Position numbers and translations under genes: made by a program. From Ilex aquifolium (Eukaryota; Streptophyta; Magnoliopsida; Aquifoliales; Aquifoliaceae), in contig OX637394.1 in the NCBI GenBank assembly GCA_951799425.1, forward strand, positions 4,599,501 to 4,663,500: a stretch of DNA of 64,000 nt, read 5' to 3'. Positions 1 to 12,531 of the stretch are shown here, one piece after another. The stretch's first letter is position 1. Each line of letters begins with the position of its first letter. The notes beneath the pieces were generated by a model. It was not told the DNA's origin. It was given only the letters and a program-made list of their open reading frames with translations, and did no database searches.

Positions 1-120
1 TTAACATTAGGTCGACATATTTATTAGGAAAAATTTCAGTCATACCCTTCTAGTTTATCATACCTTCATGAATGTTTTTTCTATTATCAAAAACATTACT
101 GACACCCTCTACTATTAAAC

Positions 121-240
121 CACCATTTATAACAAAAATAAATTATCTAAAATATCAATTGCCCCTACATAAACCACCATCACCATTTATAACAAAAATA
201 AATTATCTAAAATATCAATTGCCCCTACATAAACCACCAT
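121..240. repeat. 60-bp perfect tandem duplication
   Basis: Positions 121-180 and 181-240 are identical. The following bases begin another partial copy (accaccatttataac). The small open frame running through it encodes the same peptide twice and is only a by-product of the repeat. Confidence 0.95.
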
Positions 241-249
241 TTATAACCA

Positions 250-720
250 TTAAATTTGTTTTTCTACATATTAAATTTTGAGTCGATTAAAATTCGATTT
301 GAAGTGATTAAATTTTATTTTTTTACATATTAAAATTCAAACATATTAAAAGACTTTTTTTATGTATTAAAATTCGAACTTATTTGAGTTGTTAGTCCTG
401 ATTAAAATTTTATTCGAGTCGATTAAAATTTATATATTTTTATTTATTAAAATTCTATTCAAGTTAATTAAAATTTATTTTTTATGTATTAAAATTTGAG
501 TCGATTAAAATTTATATTTTTTTATGTATCAAAATTCGGGCCGATTAAAATTTAACGATAGTTGATTAAAATATGATTCGAGTCTCGAATAGAATTTTAA
601 TCGGCTAAAATTTTAATAAGTAAAAAAAATATAATTTTTAATCAACTCAAATTTTAATATATAAAAAATAAAATTTTAATTATTTTGAATCGAATTTTAA
701 TATGTAAAAAAAAATTAGAA
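250..720. repeat. AT-rich degenerate array of a GATTAAAATT motif that flips orientation
   Basis: Variants of (g)agtcgattaaaatt recur many times from about 275 to 575. From about 590 to 700 the complementary form (aattttaatcg) takes over. The switch is centred on the dyad attcgagtctcgaat at about 575-590. No coding potential is seen. Confidence 0.6.
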
Positions 721-739
721 AATAGAGGGAGTCTCATTG

Positions 740-3700
740 AAAATATGTCTATCTAGAGGGGGTGTGGATGAAGTTTTTCCTAAAATAAATCATGAGTAAT
801 TTAGTAAAATTGCATTCTAATTAACACCTTTAATCTGACAGAGGGTGTTAGTCAAGATTAAAAAAATAAATAGTGTCTTTGAAAATATGATAAATTAGAA
901 GGAGTATAACTGAAATTTTCCTTATTTGTTATTGCTAACAAACTTAAGATCATTGCATGATATGATTGTCATTTGGTTGAGTTAACGTGAACCTAACCCA
1001 AGCCTAACCTCAACATAATTAGTATTTAAGTAGAGATTTATATTATTTAGATTGATTTAAGAAAAAAAAAAAAAACACTATCCAAATTTAAACGCTGTTC
1101 ATATACAAGTTGGAGTCTTGAATTTTCAGACCCAATCAAAGCCCAACTCTGATTGATCATGAATTTCAGCCTAATTTGTGTGAACTTAAATTTGCATCGA
1201 ATACTTAAAAGTCAAATTTTAGGAAACGTCTCGTAAAATCAACTAAAAAATTGAAGTGAAAACGATATTTGAGTTGACGATCGGGTCTGGAGATCAATTT
1301 TCTTTTGTAACTTGGATTGAGTCCAATTAACTTGTTGATCTACCTGAGTTACACCCTATTATTTGATGGATCACATTGATTTACAGTTCAATTATTGTCT
1401 TAATTAAAAGCCCCCTCAAAATGAAACAGTTAGCTGAATTCAGACAAAGAAATAATTTGCATGGGTCCATGAAGAACCCCACGTAGAAGTAGAAAGCAAA
1501 GAGGTAGAACATAGGATGCCTTACATTCATTCCATCATTCTAAAAACTAAAAAGTTTAAAAAAAAAATAATATTCCGAGTTCAGTGGGCCAATTACAGTC
1601 AACTGGTCAAGTAAAAATATATCGGAAGGAATCTAATTTTTTTTTTTTTACTTGAGAAAAAGATGGTCGGAGATGATCAGACGTAGTAACCTCCTCATAA
1701 CGTTATTTTGAGATTTTCATCTGTTATATAATATTCAGTTTGAGTCATAACTATTGACCTGAGATGGTTGAACCCGTCACCACAGTACCACCGAGGACGA
1801 ACAAGATATTCAATCTTTTCAACAGTATCTAGTTCACAGGAATTACTACCACAAACAAACAGGTTTGAACCCATGACTACTAGAAGAGGGCGAGACTTTC
1901 GCCTTTTACTAAAGCCAACTACCTCGGTAGTTGAAGGAATCTGGATTTATTCTAAAACAATAACTATTGAGTTTTAGTCGCCTATCAAATTCAATTTTAA
2001 TGAATGTGCATGATTAATAGATAATTGAATATATCGAAATTTTACATTATAAGCGTGGATTTAAACAACACATTATTAAGAAGGATGTGAAATGTCCCGT
2101 GCATTGTATGTACTAAATAAATGAAACAACGAAGTAAGCGACGTGAAATGTGTAGTGCATTGAACATCCATTTCCCAAGTTGTGAGGGAACTTGACCACT
2201 CAGAAACAAAGAATCTAGGTCAAAGGGTTTTAATTATGGTACCATATTGACCGACGGACTTGTGGTTCAATAGTATTTTTTGTCTTATAAAAACTTAATT
2301 TTTATGAGGTTAAGGATTCAAGTTCTTTGGGCGACAAAAATATGATTGATTGGTAAGACGAATCTTTGTTGTTTGAACGAACAGTATCCAAGTTTTTTGT
2401 GTGAGTTTGAATTCCCATCGAAAAGCAAGTCCTGATTTAACTAGTGAATGTGTTGAGAGACCGGTTCATGTACCCAAAGTTTGTCCTCCGTTCTACTCAA
2501 ACTCACGAGTTTGGACGACTAAGTCACCTTTATCCTGCCAAGAACAGGCTAGAGATTTCTCCTGTGATCTAAAAAAAAGACTATGGTACACTATTTTTTT
2601 TTAATTTAGTGTATTTTTTTTATTTTCATCATCAGTAGGTATATATAAATGAAATTGATTTTTGTGTGATAGCAAAAAATTTCGCTATTATTATCTTATC
2701 TTATGCTCCGCTTGGTACGACAAAGAAAATAAAATGATGGAAAAAGTGAAAAAAATGAAAAGTTGGAATAATAGGCAAAATATCATAGGTAAGGAAGAAA
2801 AATAGTAAAGACAAAAAAGAAAAAAGATTAGTCTTTCTTTCATCTCACTAAAATTTATTCCTTCAAAATTAGAATGAAAAATTAATTATCTGGGTTTAAA
2901 TGTATGTTATTTACATTTATATCCTTAATATATACATATATATTTTATTTATTGATTATATTTTATATACACATCAATTTCATATATAAATACAATGATA
3001 AAATATGTATTTATATTTTTTATCCATATCAAATACAAAAAAAAATAAAAATTAATTATTTTTACTTTTTATTCCTCATACCAAACACAAATGATAGAAA
3101 GAAGAATTATTCTCATGAAGAAGTCGTACTTTCTACTTTTTAGTTTTTCTCATTCAGCTTACCAAACACTCCACGCGTTTGAACACTCTAATCAATGAGA
3201 AAATATAATATCACGCCGTTATTGTTATGTGGTGTTACCATCTAATAAAAAATTAATAAATAAATTAATTAATTAATTAATGTAGATAATTTAACAAATA
3301 CACCATGAATTGATGGTAATATAATAACTATCACATATTAAAATACACCATCAAGAAGTGGTATTTACTTGACACGTTAATTTTATTGAATAATGACACC
3401 GAAAAGAAGATTGGATGTTGGGCAGGATTGGATTAGAGTTTCTCTTGTCTAGTGCACATTGCATTGGATTAGATTGAAAATATCATATCCATGTTAAATA
3501 AACTTGGATCAATGACACTTAGTCCATGGAAGTTTGTAGCTATTTGCTTTTGATCCCCTCAAAAACAAAAACTTTGACGTTGACCGTTTAACTTTACCAA
3601 AGTGTTGCTCTTTGTCCGATATAGAAAACACAGTCAAATTTACCATTACGAGAGAGACAAGTCTACAGTACCGAAAAAAATAATTTAGTAATGTACCATT

Positions 3701-4320
3701 ATTTATCGTTTTTGTGGATGTTTTTATAATATTTTTTGTGGTAATTATTTTTACTATTTTTGTGGTACTTGCGATCAATCTTAACAACAAAAGTAGTAAA
3801 AATTTCCACAAAAATTATAATTTTTTTGTTATAAAATAACCCACAAAAAATAAAAAAAAATCATTAAAATAATAAAATTTAAAGATACAATACTATTTTT
3901 TTTTTAACAAAGCCAGCATCGTCTGCTATTTTGGACAAAGTGCAATTATTCTATAAAATTAGAGGGCAAAATGTCATGAACCTAGTAATTTTTAATATGA
4001 ATTATTGCAATGTAACATCAGATTTGGCCAGAAAATAATGCTCCGTCCGAGGTATTATTCTGTCCTTCCATGCGGACCAAATGTTTCAATTTCGTTTTCA
4101 ATAGTCCAATCTTTCATGCTAAACGTCCGACATCTATCTATCCAGTCCTTATCAAAAAAAAATAATCTCTATCCAGTGGAATTAATCCTGCATCCAAACA
4201 TCCCCCATCACACCCCATTGTTATGGGTCCTTATTTGCATGCATAAGCATGATGAGTACCATTCATTCCATACAAAGCTTTGAGTTCACTCAACTCAACA
4301 CTAGTCCACGGAAACAGAGA
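740..4320. other. Gene-free AT-rich intergenic DNA
   Basis: No frame here has a recognisable domain or credible splice structure. The stretch contains poly-A/T runs and a possible miniature-transposon relic at about 2,703-3,175, which begins atgctccgcttggt and ends near ttaccaaacactcc. A related sequence lies at about 24,770-25,465, where the end reads atcaaacggagcat. The relic call is weak. Confidence 0.5.
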
Positions 4321-4881
4321 CGAGCCGTAAATCTAAATGTTTAGAGTATAAATTTGATAATTTTTTTGGGATCAGACCATAACGAATAATTCTTTTGGGG
4401 TCAGATCATGATTTATTTTGATTGAATCTAAAAAAATTAATTAAAATACACATAAATTGATCCGAACAACTCTAATAACGATAAAAGAAATAAAAACTTT
4501 GACTTAAAAGGGTAAAAAAATTGTTGTGATTTACATGAAAGCAATGGTAGCAGTAGTGGTTGGGGGGAAAAATATGATATCATTATAAACTTTCATGATA
4601 ACTGGCATGGGGACACTTGGACCCACCCCACTAAGCATATATATATCCAACATGACCCGCCCGAGGTGGGTGGGGTAATCATCATACAAAATTATCAAAA
4701 AAAGTGGACCACCGTCACTCACTCACTCCTCCAAATTTTTTTGATTATGCTGCTTTCTCCTTTTTTGAAAAATTTCTTTGTTTTATTTCTCCCATGTGGA
4801 AAGTGAATAACTTTGAAGGCCAAGAATTTCACACTTTTTACTGTCACAGTTTGATATGATTTTTTATTTTTATTTATTTAT

Positions 4882-5093
4882 CCGTGAGGGTGTCTAGATT
4901 AATTTATATACACTTTGACTAATTCTTTTTTCGATTCTATTAAAGACAGGTCAATCATGCTACGACTAAAGTATTCATGAGGGATAAATTTTATATGGTC
5001 TGACCCCAAAGAATTGTCAAGATTCAAACTTAGGACGTCTAAATTTATAACTCGCCTATATTACCATTTGACCTATCCCTTCGGATCGGGGGC
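4882..5093 (-). repeat. SINE-like dispersed repeat, copy 1
   Basis: Read on the minus strand it starts with ggataggtcaaatggtaata, which resembles a tRNA A box. It then has a B-box-like agtttgaatc followed by ttgacaattctttgggg, a block around catgaatactttagtc and a tail around ttagtcaaagtg. The same order of blocks occurs at 7,155-7,360 (+), 20,255-20,470 (-) and 62,172-62,390 (+). Partial copies lie at about 4,325-4,480 and 6,020-6,180. A tRNA-derived SINE is the best guess; the copies are strongly diverged. Confidence 0.5.
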
Positions 5094-5885
5094 GAACCCA
5101 CATGAGGACTAGGGTGGGCACTCCCCCCCCTCCCATTTTTGGGTCATCTTTGATGAGGACCCATAAAATTATTTAATACATTATATTTGCCTCTTAAATT
5201 TTTAAAAATTTCAATAATAATTCTAATTTTTTCTTTTTTCAATAAATTAGTGATTTACTAACCCTTTAAAATAAATGTTTTATTTTTGAATTGAGTAAAT
5301 TAGATGTAACTATCCTAATCTATTTATATATTGACCAAAAATCAATATCTCTCTTTATCTAACATAATGTTTGTTATTTTTTAAGAATAATTTTTAATTT
5401 TTATGTATCATTTTTTTAGTAATAATAGTTTATAACTCAATAAAATATGATTATATACAAAAGACAAAAGTTTGTAACCCAAAAATATTTCAAGCTATTT
5501 TGAATAAGAAAGAGAATTTCTCTATAAGATCGATAATGATTTCAACTTTGCAACTAAATGAAGAATAATTTTACTACGAACTTGTGATTGTGCGCATTAA
5601 TAGAAAATTAGTGAAAAATTAATTTATATTTAATTAATATACAAAATTTTAGAGATTTTAAAGAACGTTTATTGAAATATATAATTATGTTAAAATGTAC
5701 TAAAAAAATTATTTTGTGTCTTTTTGTTCAAATTTTGTTTCAGCTAAATAAAAATTGAATTTATTGTTTCACAATAATTTTGTCTTGAGCTTTATTATTG
5801 AACTTAATTTTTTTGTATCAACTAGTGAATTATTTTCAATTATATTTCACCCCCCTCTCATAGATATTCCTGACTCCTCCTCTAT
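5085..5885. mobile_element. Possible decayed non-autonomous DNA transposon
   Basis: The left end (gggggcgaacccacatgagg) and right end (cctgactcctcctctattgg) are loosely complementary. They bracket about 800 bp of AT-rich sequence with no usable frame. This resembles the relics often seen in plant intergenic DNA. The boundaries and superfamily are uncertain. Confidence 0.3.
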
Positions 5886-6383
5886 TGGGTTGATATGAAA
5901 TTATTAAACATATGCTTGATTTCAATTGATCGATCAAAATTGCTTAATAAATTGATCAATACAAATTTAGATACACGTGACACAAGTTAGATTATATTAC
6001 GATATGAACTTAATACACATTATGCATTAAGTTCCTTAGGGCTGTATTGCCCCTTATGACTAAGTTATGAGAAATTTATTTTTTATGAATATCTTAGTCC
6101 TAGAGTGAATAATTTGTTTTTTATTGGACTGGAAAAAAGATTAGTCAAGTTGTACATAAATTGATTTACACACTTGACCGTTAAAAAAAAAGTCAGAAAT
6201 GTTGTGGCTTTTTTTTGAAGAACAGATCTCTGGTCCCTTCAAAAATTCCTAAAAAAAAAAAGGGCTCCAACATTTTAGAAGATTATTTAATATGATCAAT
6301 TGTCCTAGTCCTACCATACTAGTACCTCGTGCCTTGTCGGATTTAGTAGTTAAGATAATCTTTAATAACTTCATCCCCTTACA

Positions 6384-6385
<2 letters not shown>

Positions 6386-6424
<39 letters not shown>
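6386..6424. repeat. Poly-A followed by (TA)n microsatellite
   Basis: A run of A is followed by roughly a dozen TA repeats, visible directly. Confidence 0.9.
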
Positions 6425-7154
6425 AAATTGATATAAGACCTTACATACAGTCATACACTTTTAAGTATACAATTCTCAGTTATAATTAAATTTTAAAATT
6501 CACCACAATTGGCCTCAAATAACATAAATCATTTTCCTACATTAGAATTTTATCATAATAGCAAAAGTTATCTTCTATTTTTTCTTCCATTCATTTCCTT
6601 TTACTTCTTTATGTTCCAATCTTGGGTTATTTTTTGTTATATGAAGCCAAATTTTAGAACTGAAAAAATAAAATAAAAATTGAAGTTCTAACACTCACGT
6701 ATAGTCCAATGGTGTAGAAACGAATTATAAATTCAGGCATTATAAGTTCAATCTTTGTTAGTGAGCAAGTATTTTAAATCTATTTGAATGTGATCTTGCC
6801 TTGAAGAGGTTCTTCATTATTAAAAAAAAATTATAAATGCCTCTTGTTTTGCCAACCAATCGAGAAAAAACTGGTCCGACAAATACATGTTTTAACAAAC
6901 TTCGAAATCCATAGAAAATTGCTAATGCAACAAAACATACGAATTCAAGAGAGATAACTAATTACTAATCTCATTCTTATTTCAAGAGATTGATTTTAAA
7001 ATTTTAACTTATAATGTGACTCTTGGACAAACATTATTATAAGTATATACTATATATATATAGATATATTCATATACTAAATTTTAAGAAAACATATGCT
7101 AAATTTTCTATGTTTTCTTAAAATTTAGTATATGAAAATTTTAAGAAAATTAAC

Positions 7155-7360
7155 TACAAGGGGGTTGCACAAGTGGTAATAGGGGACGAGTTGTAAATTC
7201 AAACGTTTTGAATTCAAATTTTGACAATTTTTTAAGGCCAAGTCACGAAATATTTATTCTTCATAAATATTTTAGTTTCAGCATGGATGGTTTGCATTGA
7301 CCGGATTACGAAAAATATTAATTGTGTTGTGCGTAAACTGGTCCGAACACCTCAAACAAT
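7155..7360 (+). repeat. SINE-like dispersed repeat, copy 2
   Basis: It starts ggttgcacaagtggtaat (A-box-like). It then has ttgaattcaaattttgacaa, catggatggtttgcattg and gcgtaaactggtccgaacac. The blocks appear in the same order as in the copy at 4,882-5,093 read on the minus strand. Confidence 0.5.
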
Positions 7361-7549
7361 AGAAAAAAAATAAAAAAAATTCACCGCCACTTAAAAAATA
7401 ACAAACAACATTGGGGTAGGCAGGTCAAACAAGCGCGTGATAAAAGTAACAACAGCGCAATGATTTGTTTAAGGGAGCAAAGAGTAAAATACGTCAAACC
7501 GAATAACGACCTTTCTTCCCGCTTTTTTCCCTCTTTTTCTGTCTTTAGT

Positions 7550-7569
7550 GAGAGAGAGAGAGAGAGAGC
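7550..7569 (+). repeat. (GA)n microsatellite upstream of the NPH3-family gene
   Basis: About ten GA repeats lie roughly 400 bp before the start codon at 7,963, so they may fall in the promoter or 5' leader. GA/CT runs are common in plant leaders. Confidence 0.8.
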
Positions 7570-7962
7570 TCTTTTCTTGACTTTGTTTTATGAGCAAACA
7601 AAGTTACAAACCTCTCCTTTCTTTACGCCCCTTTATCAGCTTAGATTTAGCAAAATCAGATCTCCAACAGTCGTAGAGGCAATTGAGGTGATTTTATATT
7701 AACATGTTATACAGAGTTATTTGGAAACATGACCCACAAAAGAGGCCCATTTGCTTTGGACGATTGCAATCTATGATTTGAACTCAAACTGTTTGACAAA
7801 AATGGCCAAAGAACCATTCCTCTACCACCAGCAATATCTCCAACTGGATCTCTGTCTTTGTCTCTGTCTCTCTCCTCTGTTAGCTAAGTCCTTAACCCCA
7901 CATTCTTTTTTTTCTATCTGTTATAATTCCATTGCACTCTTTTGGATTTCTTTGCTCTTTCC

Positions 7963-10900
7963 ATGGAAAAGCACCACCAGCAGCTGTCACTGGCCAAGTG
8001 TTCTCGCCAGCGTTGCAGCGAATGGTTTGTTTCTTACTCTCCCTCTATGTTCTTATTCTCTGTATTAGCTCAATTGAAGATCTTCTTGGTGTTAGATTTG
8101 TGGGGTTCTGACATTTTTATATTTGATGATGTCTTTTGTGGATGCTTCAGTAATTTGATTACTTTTTATTTCTGGCGAACTTGTCATTTTGGTTTCTCTT
8201 TCTCATGGGATTTCTAATAAATCTTCTTGGGCTCTAAACATTGTCTGATTTCTTTTCACTTGGAAAGATGGACAGTGTGTATTATAGCAGTTGTTTACTT
8301 GTGTTATGGTTTTTAGCTGTTGTCTGGATGTGTTTATGCTTTTTATGTTTTTATTCTTTTCTCTGTTTATTTGCTTCCTTGTGGGAAAAAGGGTCGCAGA
8401 CAGGATGGGAATATGAGTGATAGGCATTGATTTATCTCAATTACAGACTATTATGAATTTGTTGGAATGCGAAATAGCTCTTGCTTCAGATCCCATGTTG
8501 AACCAAATTTTTTTTAAGAAGATTTTGAGTATGTTTTTGGTTTCCACGTTGGTGCTACTGCTAGCTCTAAGATCTTTAAAAGATGAATTTTCTTTACTCG
8601 GGTGATGGACCTCTATGCATCTTGATGTAATGCCAACTTTGTCTTGTAATTTCTTGTCAAAGCTCAACTTGCATGTAAAAATTGGATCACCGTCTTCTTA
8701 GATGGAAGTTCGTCCGCATCATGCTCAACCGAGTTGTCGCTGCTAGGACATCCTTTCATCCAGTACTAAATCCGTATCTCTGCATCTGTTGTAAATGTTA
8801 AATATTAACATCTTTGACGCTATCGCTACATCTAAGCTGCCCATGAGAGAAATATATAAGCATTAAGATCTTAAGTTTCTTTGGTTGTGAATTCTCAGCT
8901 CATGTTCCATTTCACTGAGAGCTGAATTTAGAATCTAAATTTAGAATCTTATACATTTCACTGAGGGCTGACAAAATGAGAAAGTCTAGTAGATTCAGCC
9001 TCATAGAATTAATTGTGATTGCAAAGTATAGTTTTCATGTTGGAGAAAGGAAAGCATGTGAAAGCATATCAGAATGTTGTTTACTTATTTTCCCTCCATT
9101 TTAGATCACCCAAACAGTGCCTGCAGGTTGCAATGTTTCCTGACACTGGAACTGTTAGTCTGAAATTGCATTCTGCAACAGTCAATGCATGTATTCCATA
9201 TCTTTCTTGTATATAGTTTTATTTCTGGCTTTGCCTATTTCGTTTCCCCCACTTCCTCTAGTTGTTAAAACATCATTACGTGTCATAGCAAACGTCAAAT
9301 ATTGTTCTGATCTTGAACTGATGTATTGACTCATAGTAAATGTCCATATTCTTCTATTGGTAACTGGCTGTTGATCATTTTCAGGATATTCCGAGATGTT
9401 CCTAGTGATATAACGATAGAAGTGGATGGTGTTACATTTGCATTGCATAAGGTAAATGCCAGTATTCCACATTTTGAATAGAATTCTATTTTTCTGTTTG
9501 TGTTCTATGTAAGTGCCTGAGTCAGTTAAGCTATCAGACCTGAAATACTTTTATTACATATTGAAATTTGCAAATTGTGAATAATATTCACCGTCCAAAA
9601 TAAGGTTTAGTGGGTAAGAAGAAATCAATGTAATCAAGACCGAAAGACCATAATTTTATGGCCCTCTTTTGTGGGAGAAATGGTAGTAGACCCTACTTTT
9701 AGGCTTCATGGTCAAACCCTGTTCTCATGCTTAATGATGTGGTGTTACATTTGCATTGCATAAGGTAAATGCCAGTATTCCACATTTTGAATAGAATTCT
9801 ATTTTTCTGTTTGTGTTCTATGTAAGTGCCTGAGTCAGTTAAGCTATCAGACCTGAAATACTTTTATTACATATTGAAATTTGCAAATTGTGAATAATAT
9901 TCACCGTCCAAAATAAGGTTTAGTGGGTAAGAAGAAATCAATGTAATCAAGACCGAAAGACCATAATTTTATGGCCCTCTTTTGTGGGAGAAATGGTAGT
10001 AGACCCTACTTTTAGGCTTCATGGTCAAACCCTGTTCTCATGCTTAATGATGTGAGCTTGTACCCTAATATAACCCTGTTCACATGTTTTTAAATGTGAA
10101 ACGCCCATTTGAGCCTCATGAATTGTTAATAATGTTCTATCTTCCCCTCCAGCTTCCCAGCAACTAAATCAAGCTTCAAGTGATTCTTCTTATTAGCCCA
10201 CTGGTGAAGCTTCAGCATCAATATCAGACTTCTTATGTTTATTATTTCTCTGCATTAATGTGATGTACACAGTGAATTTTCTTAATGATTGTGTTATACG
10301 GCCCTTTTAACAGAATCTTCTTCCAAGTTTGTAATGTGTAAATTTGTTCCATAAGTAGCCACTAATTTCTTTTCCGAGAGGAACGGTTCTCACATGTTAG
10401 GCACTTTTCTTTTCTTTTTTCCATGAAGTGTGTTTATTTAAGCAATTGAATATAATTAAAATACATGGTGAGATACTAGAATTCTTATTAACTTAACTAC
10501 TACCTGCAGTTCCCTCTTGTCTCTCGGAGTGGACGAATCCGGAAGTTGGTAGCAGAACACAGGGATTCTGATATATCAAGGATTGAGCTTTTGAGCCTTC
10601 CTGGAGGTGCCGAGTCATTTGAGCTGGCAGCCAAATTCTGCTATGGTGTTAACTTTGAGATTATATCTGCAAATGTTGCTCAGCTTTGTTGTGTGTCAGA
10701 TTACCTGGAAATGAACGAGGAGTATTCTAAGAATAATCTTGGTTCCCGTGCTGAAGAATATCTTGATAGCATTGTCTGCAAGAATCTTGAACTGTGTGTT
10801 GAAGTCCTGCAACATTGTGAAAATCTAATTCCTCTAGCTGATGAGCTGAAAATTGTTGGCCGATGTATTGATGCTATAGCCTCTAAAGCTTGTGTAGAGC

Positions 10901-12531
10901 AAATTGCTTCGAGCTTCTCACGCTTGGAGTATAGTAGCTCAGGAAGACTTCACATGAACCGGCAGGCCAAATGTGAAGGAGACTGGTGGATAGAAGATCT
11001 CTCTGTTCTTCGGATTGACTTGTATCAGTTAGTTATAACAGCCATGAAATGTCGTGGTGTCCGACCTGAGAGTATTGGAGCATCACTTGTGAACTATGCT
11101 CAGAAGGAGTTGACTAAGAAATCCAGCTTATGGAATCAATCTAGCCAGCCAAAAGTTGACTTGGTTTCTGGTTCAAGTGGGCATGAGAGACTTGTGGTTG
11201 AGACAATTGTTAGCCTTCTTCCTGTTGAAAAATTCACTGTGCCCATCAACTTTCTCTTGGGGTTGTTGCGAAGCGCTTTGATGCTTGACTGCACAGTTGC
11301 TTGTAGGCTTGATCTTGAGAGGCGGATTGGGTCACAGCTAGATATAGCTACTCTTGATGATCTTTTGATCCCCTCCTTTCGCCATGCTGGTGATACTTTA
11401 TTTGATGTTGACACAGTTCACAGAATCTTGGTTGACTTTGCTCAGCAAGATGATAGTGAAGATGATATGGAAGATGCCTCAGTATTTGAATCTGATAGTC
11501 CTCCTTCGCCCTCCCAAACTGCATTATTCAAAGTTTCAAAATTGGTTGACAATTACCTTGCTGAAATTGCACCTGATGCAAATCTCAAGCTCACCAAATT
11601 CATAGCCATAGCAGAAACTTTACCAGCACATGCACGTACTATTCATGATGGACTTTATCGAGCCATTGATGTTTACCTCAAAGTACGTACTACGTCTATT
11701 CTCTTGTAATATGTATCAACTCTTGCATTTTTGTTATCTGAATCGTGTCACTGGAAGTGATTGCGTGGATATGAATCAAAACTTCACAAAAACTGCTTTA
11801 AAAAATTTCTATACTGCATGTTTCTTAAAGCTTGTAATGTTTTCTTCATTTTGAAGCACTTAAATCACTTTCATCCCTGAAAAGCAGTGGTGTAAAAGCA
11901 ACTAATCCAAGGAAAAGAACTTTTAGCTTGTATTCTAAATTTACCTACTTCTTGAATAGTTGAATCAAGCTTCAGAAATATCTGTCTGATTGTCCATGTC
12001 TGCATATTGCAGGCTCATCAGGGTTTATCAGATCCAGATAGGAAGAGGCTCTGCAACCTGATCGATTTTCAAAAGCTTTCACAAGAAGCTGGTGCACATG
12101 CTGCACAAAATGAACGCCTTCCTCTCCAGTCAATTGTGCAAGTACTTTATTTTGAACAATTGAGGCTCCGAAATTCCTTATCCTGCTCTTATCCTGAGGA
12201 TGACCACAAGCCAATGCATCAATCATGGCGGATCAGCAGCGGTGCTCTCAGTGCTGCAATGTCTCCCCGGGACAACTATGCATCACTAAGGCGAGAGAAC
12301 CGGGAGCTGAAACTTGAGCTAGCTCGGCTGCGGATGAGATTAAATGATCTGGAAAAAGAACATGTTTGTATGAAGAGGGATATGGAAAAATCTAATTCTC
12401 ATAAATTCATGAGTTCCTTTTCCAAAAAGATTGGCAAGCTGAACTTTTTTGGTCATAGTTCTTCAAGGGGATCAAGTTCTCCCTCAAAACAGTCACAAAG
12501 AACGGATTCTAAACTAACCGAGAGAACGTGA
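7963..12531 (+). CDS. NPH3/BTB-POZ family protein (NRL family, At5g48800-like)
   Basis: Four coding exons join in frame: 7963-8024, 9385-9451, 10510-11682 and 12013-12531, giving 606 codons plus stop. The start is the ATG of MEKHHQQLSLAKCSRQ. A codon split between exons 1 and 2 gives the Trp before IFRDVPSDITIEVDG. Domains in order: BTB/POZ at about residues 25-125 (LHKFPLVSRSGRIRKLV), NPH3 domain from about 200 (GDWWIEDLSVLRIDLY) to about 483 (QSIVQVLYFEQLRLR), and a C-terminal coiled coil at about 525-555 (RRENRELKLELARL). Family members act as substrate adaptors of CUL3 ubiquitin ligases and often work in phototropism or auxin-related signalling at the plasma membrane. The sequence most resembles Arabidopsis At5g48800 from memory; the specific function is unknown. 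Intron 2 contains a perfect 313-bp duplication that copies the exon 2 donor. An upstream ATG at about 7,802 opens an overlapping frame in the probable leader. Confidence 0.9.
9427..10052. repeat. Perfect 313-bp tandem duplication spanning a splice donor
   Basis: Bases from 9,427 onward repeat from 9,740 onward with an offset of exactly 313 and no mismatch seen. The unit starts inside exon 2 (tggtgttacatttgcattgc) and includes the donor aag/gtaaat, so a decoy donor lies at about 9,765. No acceptor lies just before the second copy, so the extra exon piece should be spliced out as intron. Confidence 0.95.

Noticed and set aside
3509-3811. 100-codon minus-strand frame
   Set aside because: AT-rich low complexity with runs of Leu, Ile and Lys, and no homologue recognised.
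9740-10052. Duplicated exon 2 as a real additional exon
   Set aside because: The second copy contains only the last 25 or so bases of the exon with its donor, and no acceptor precedes it.
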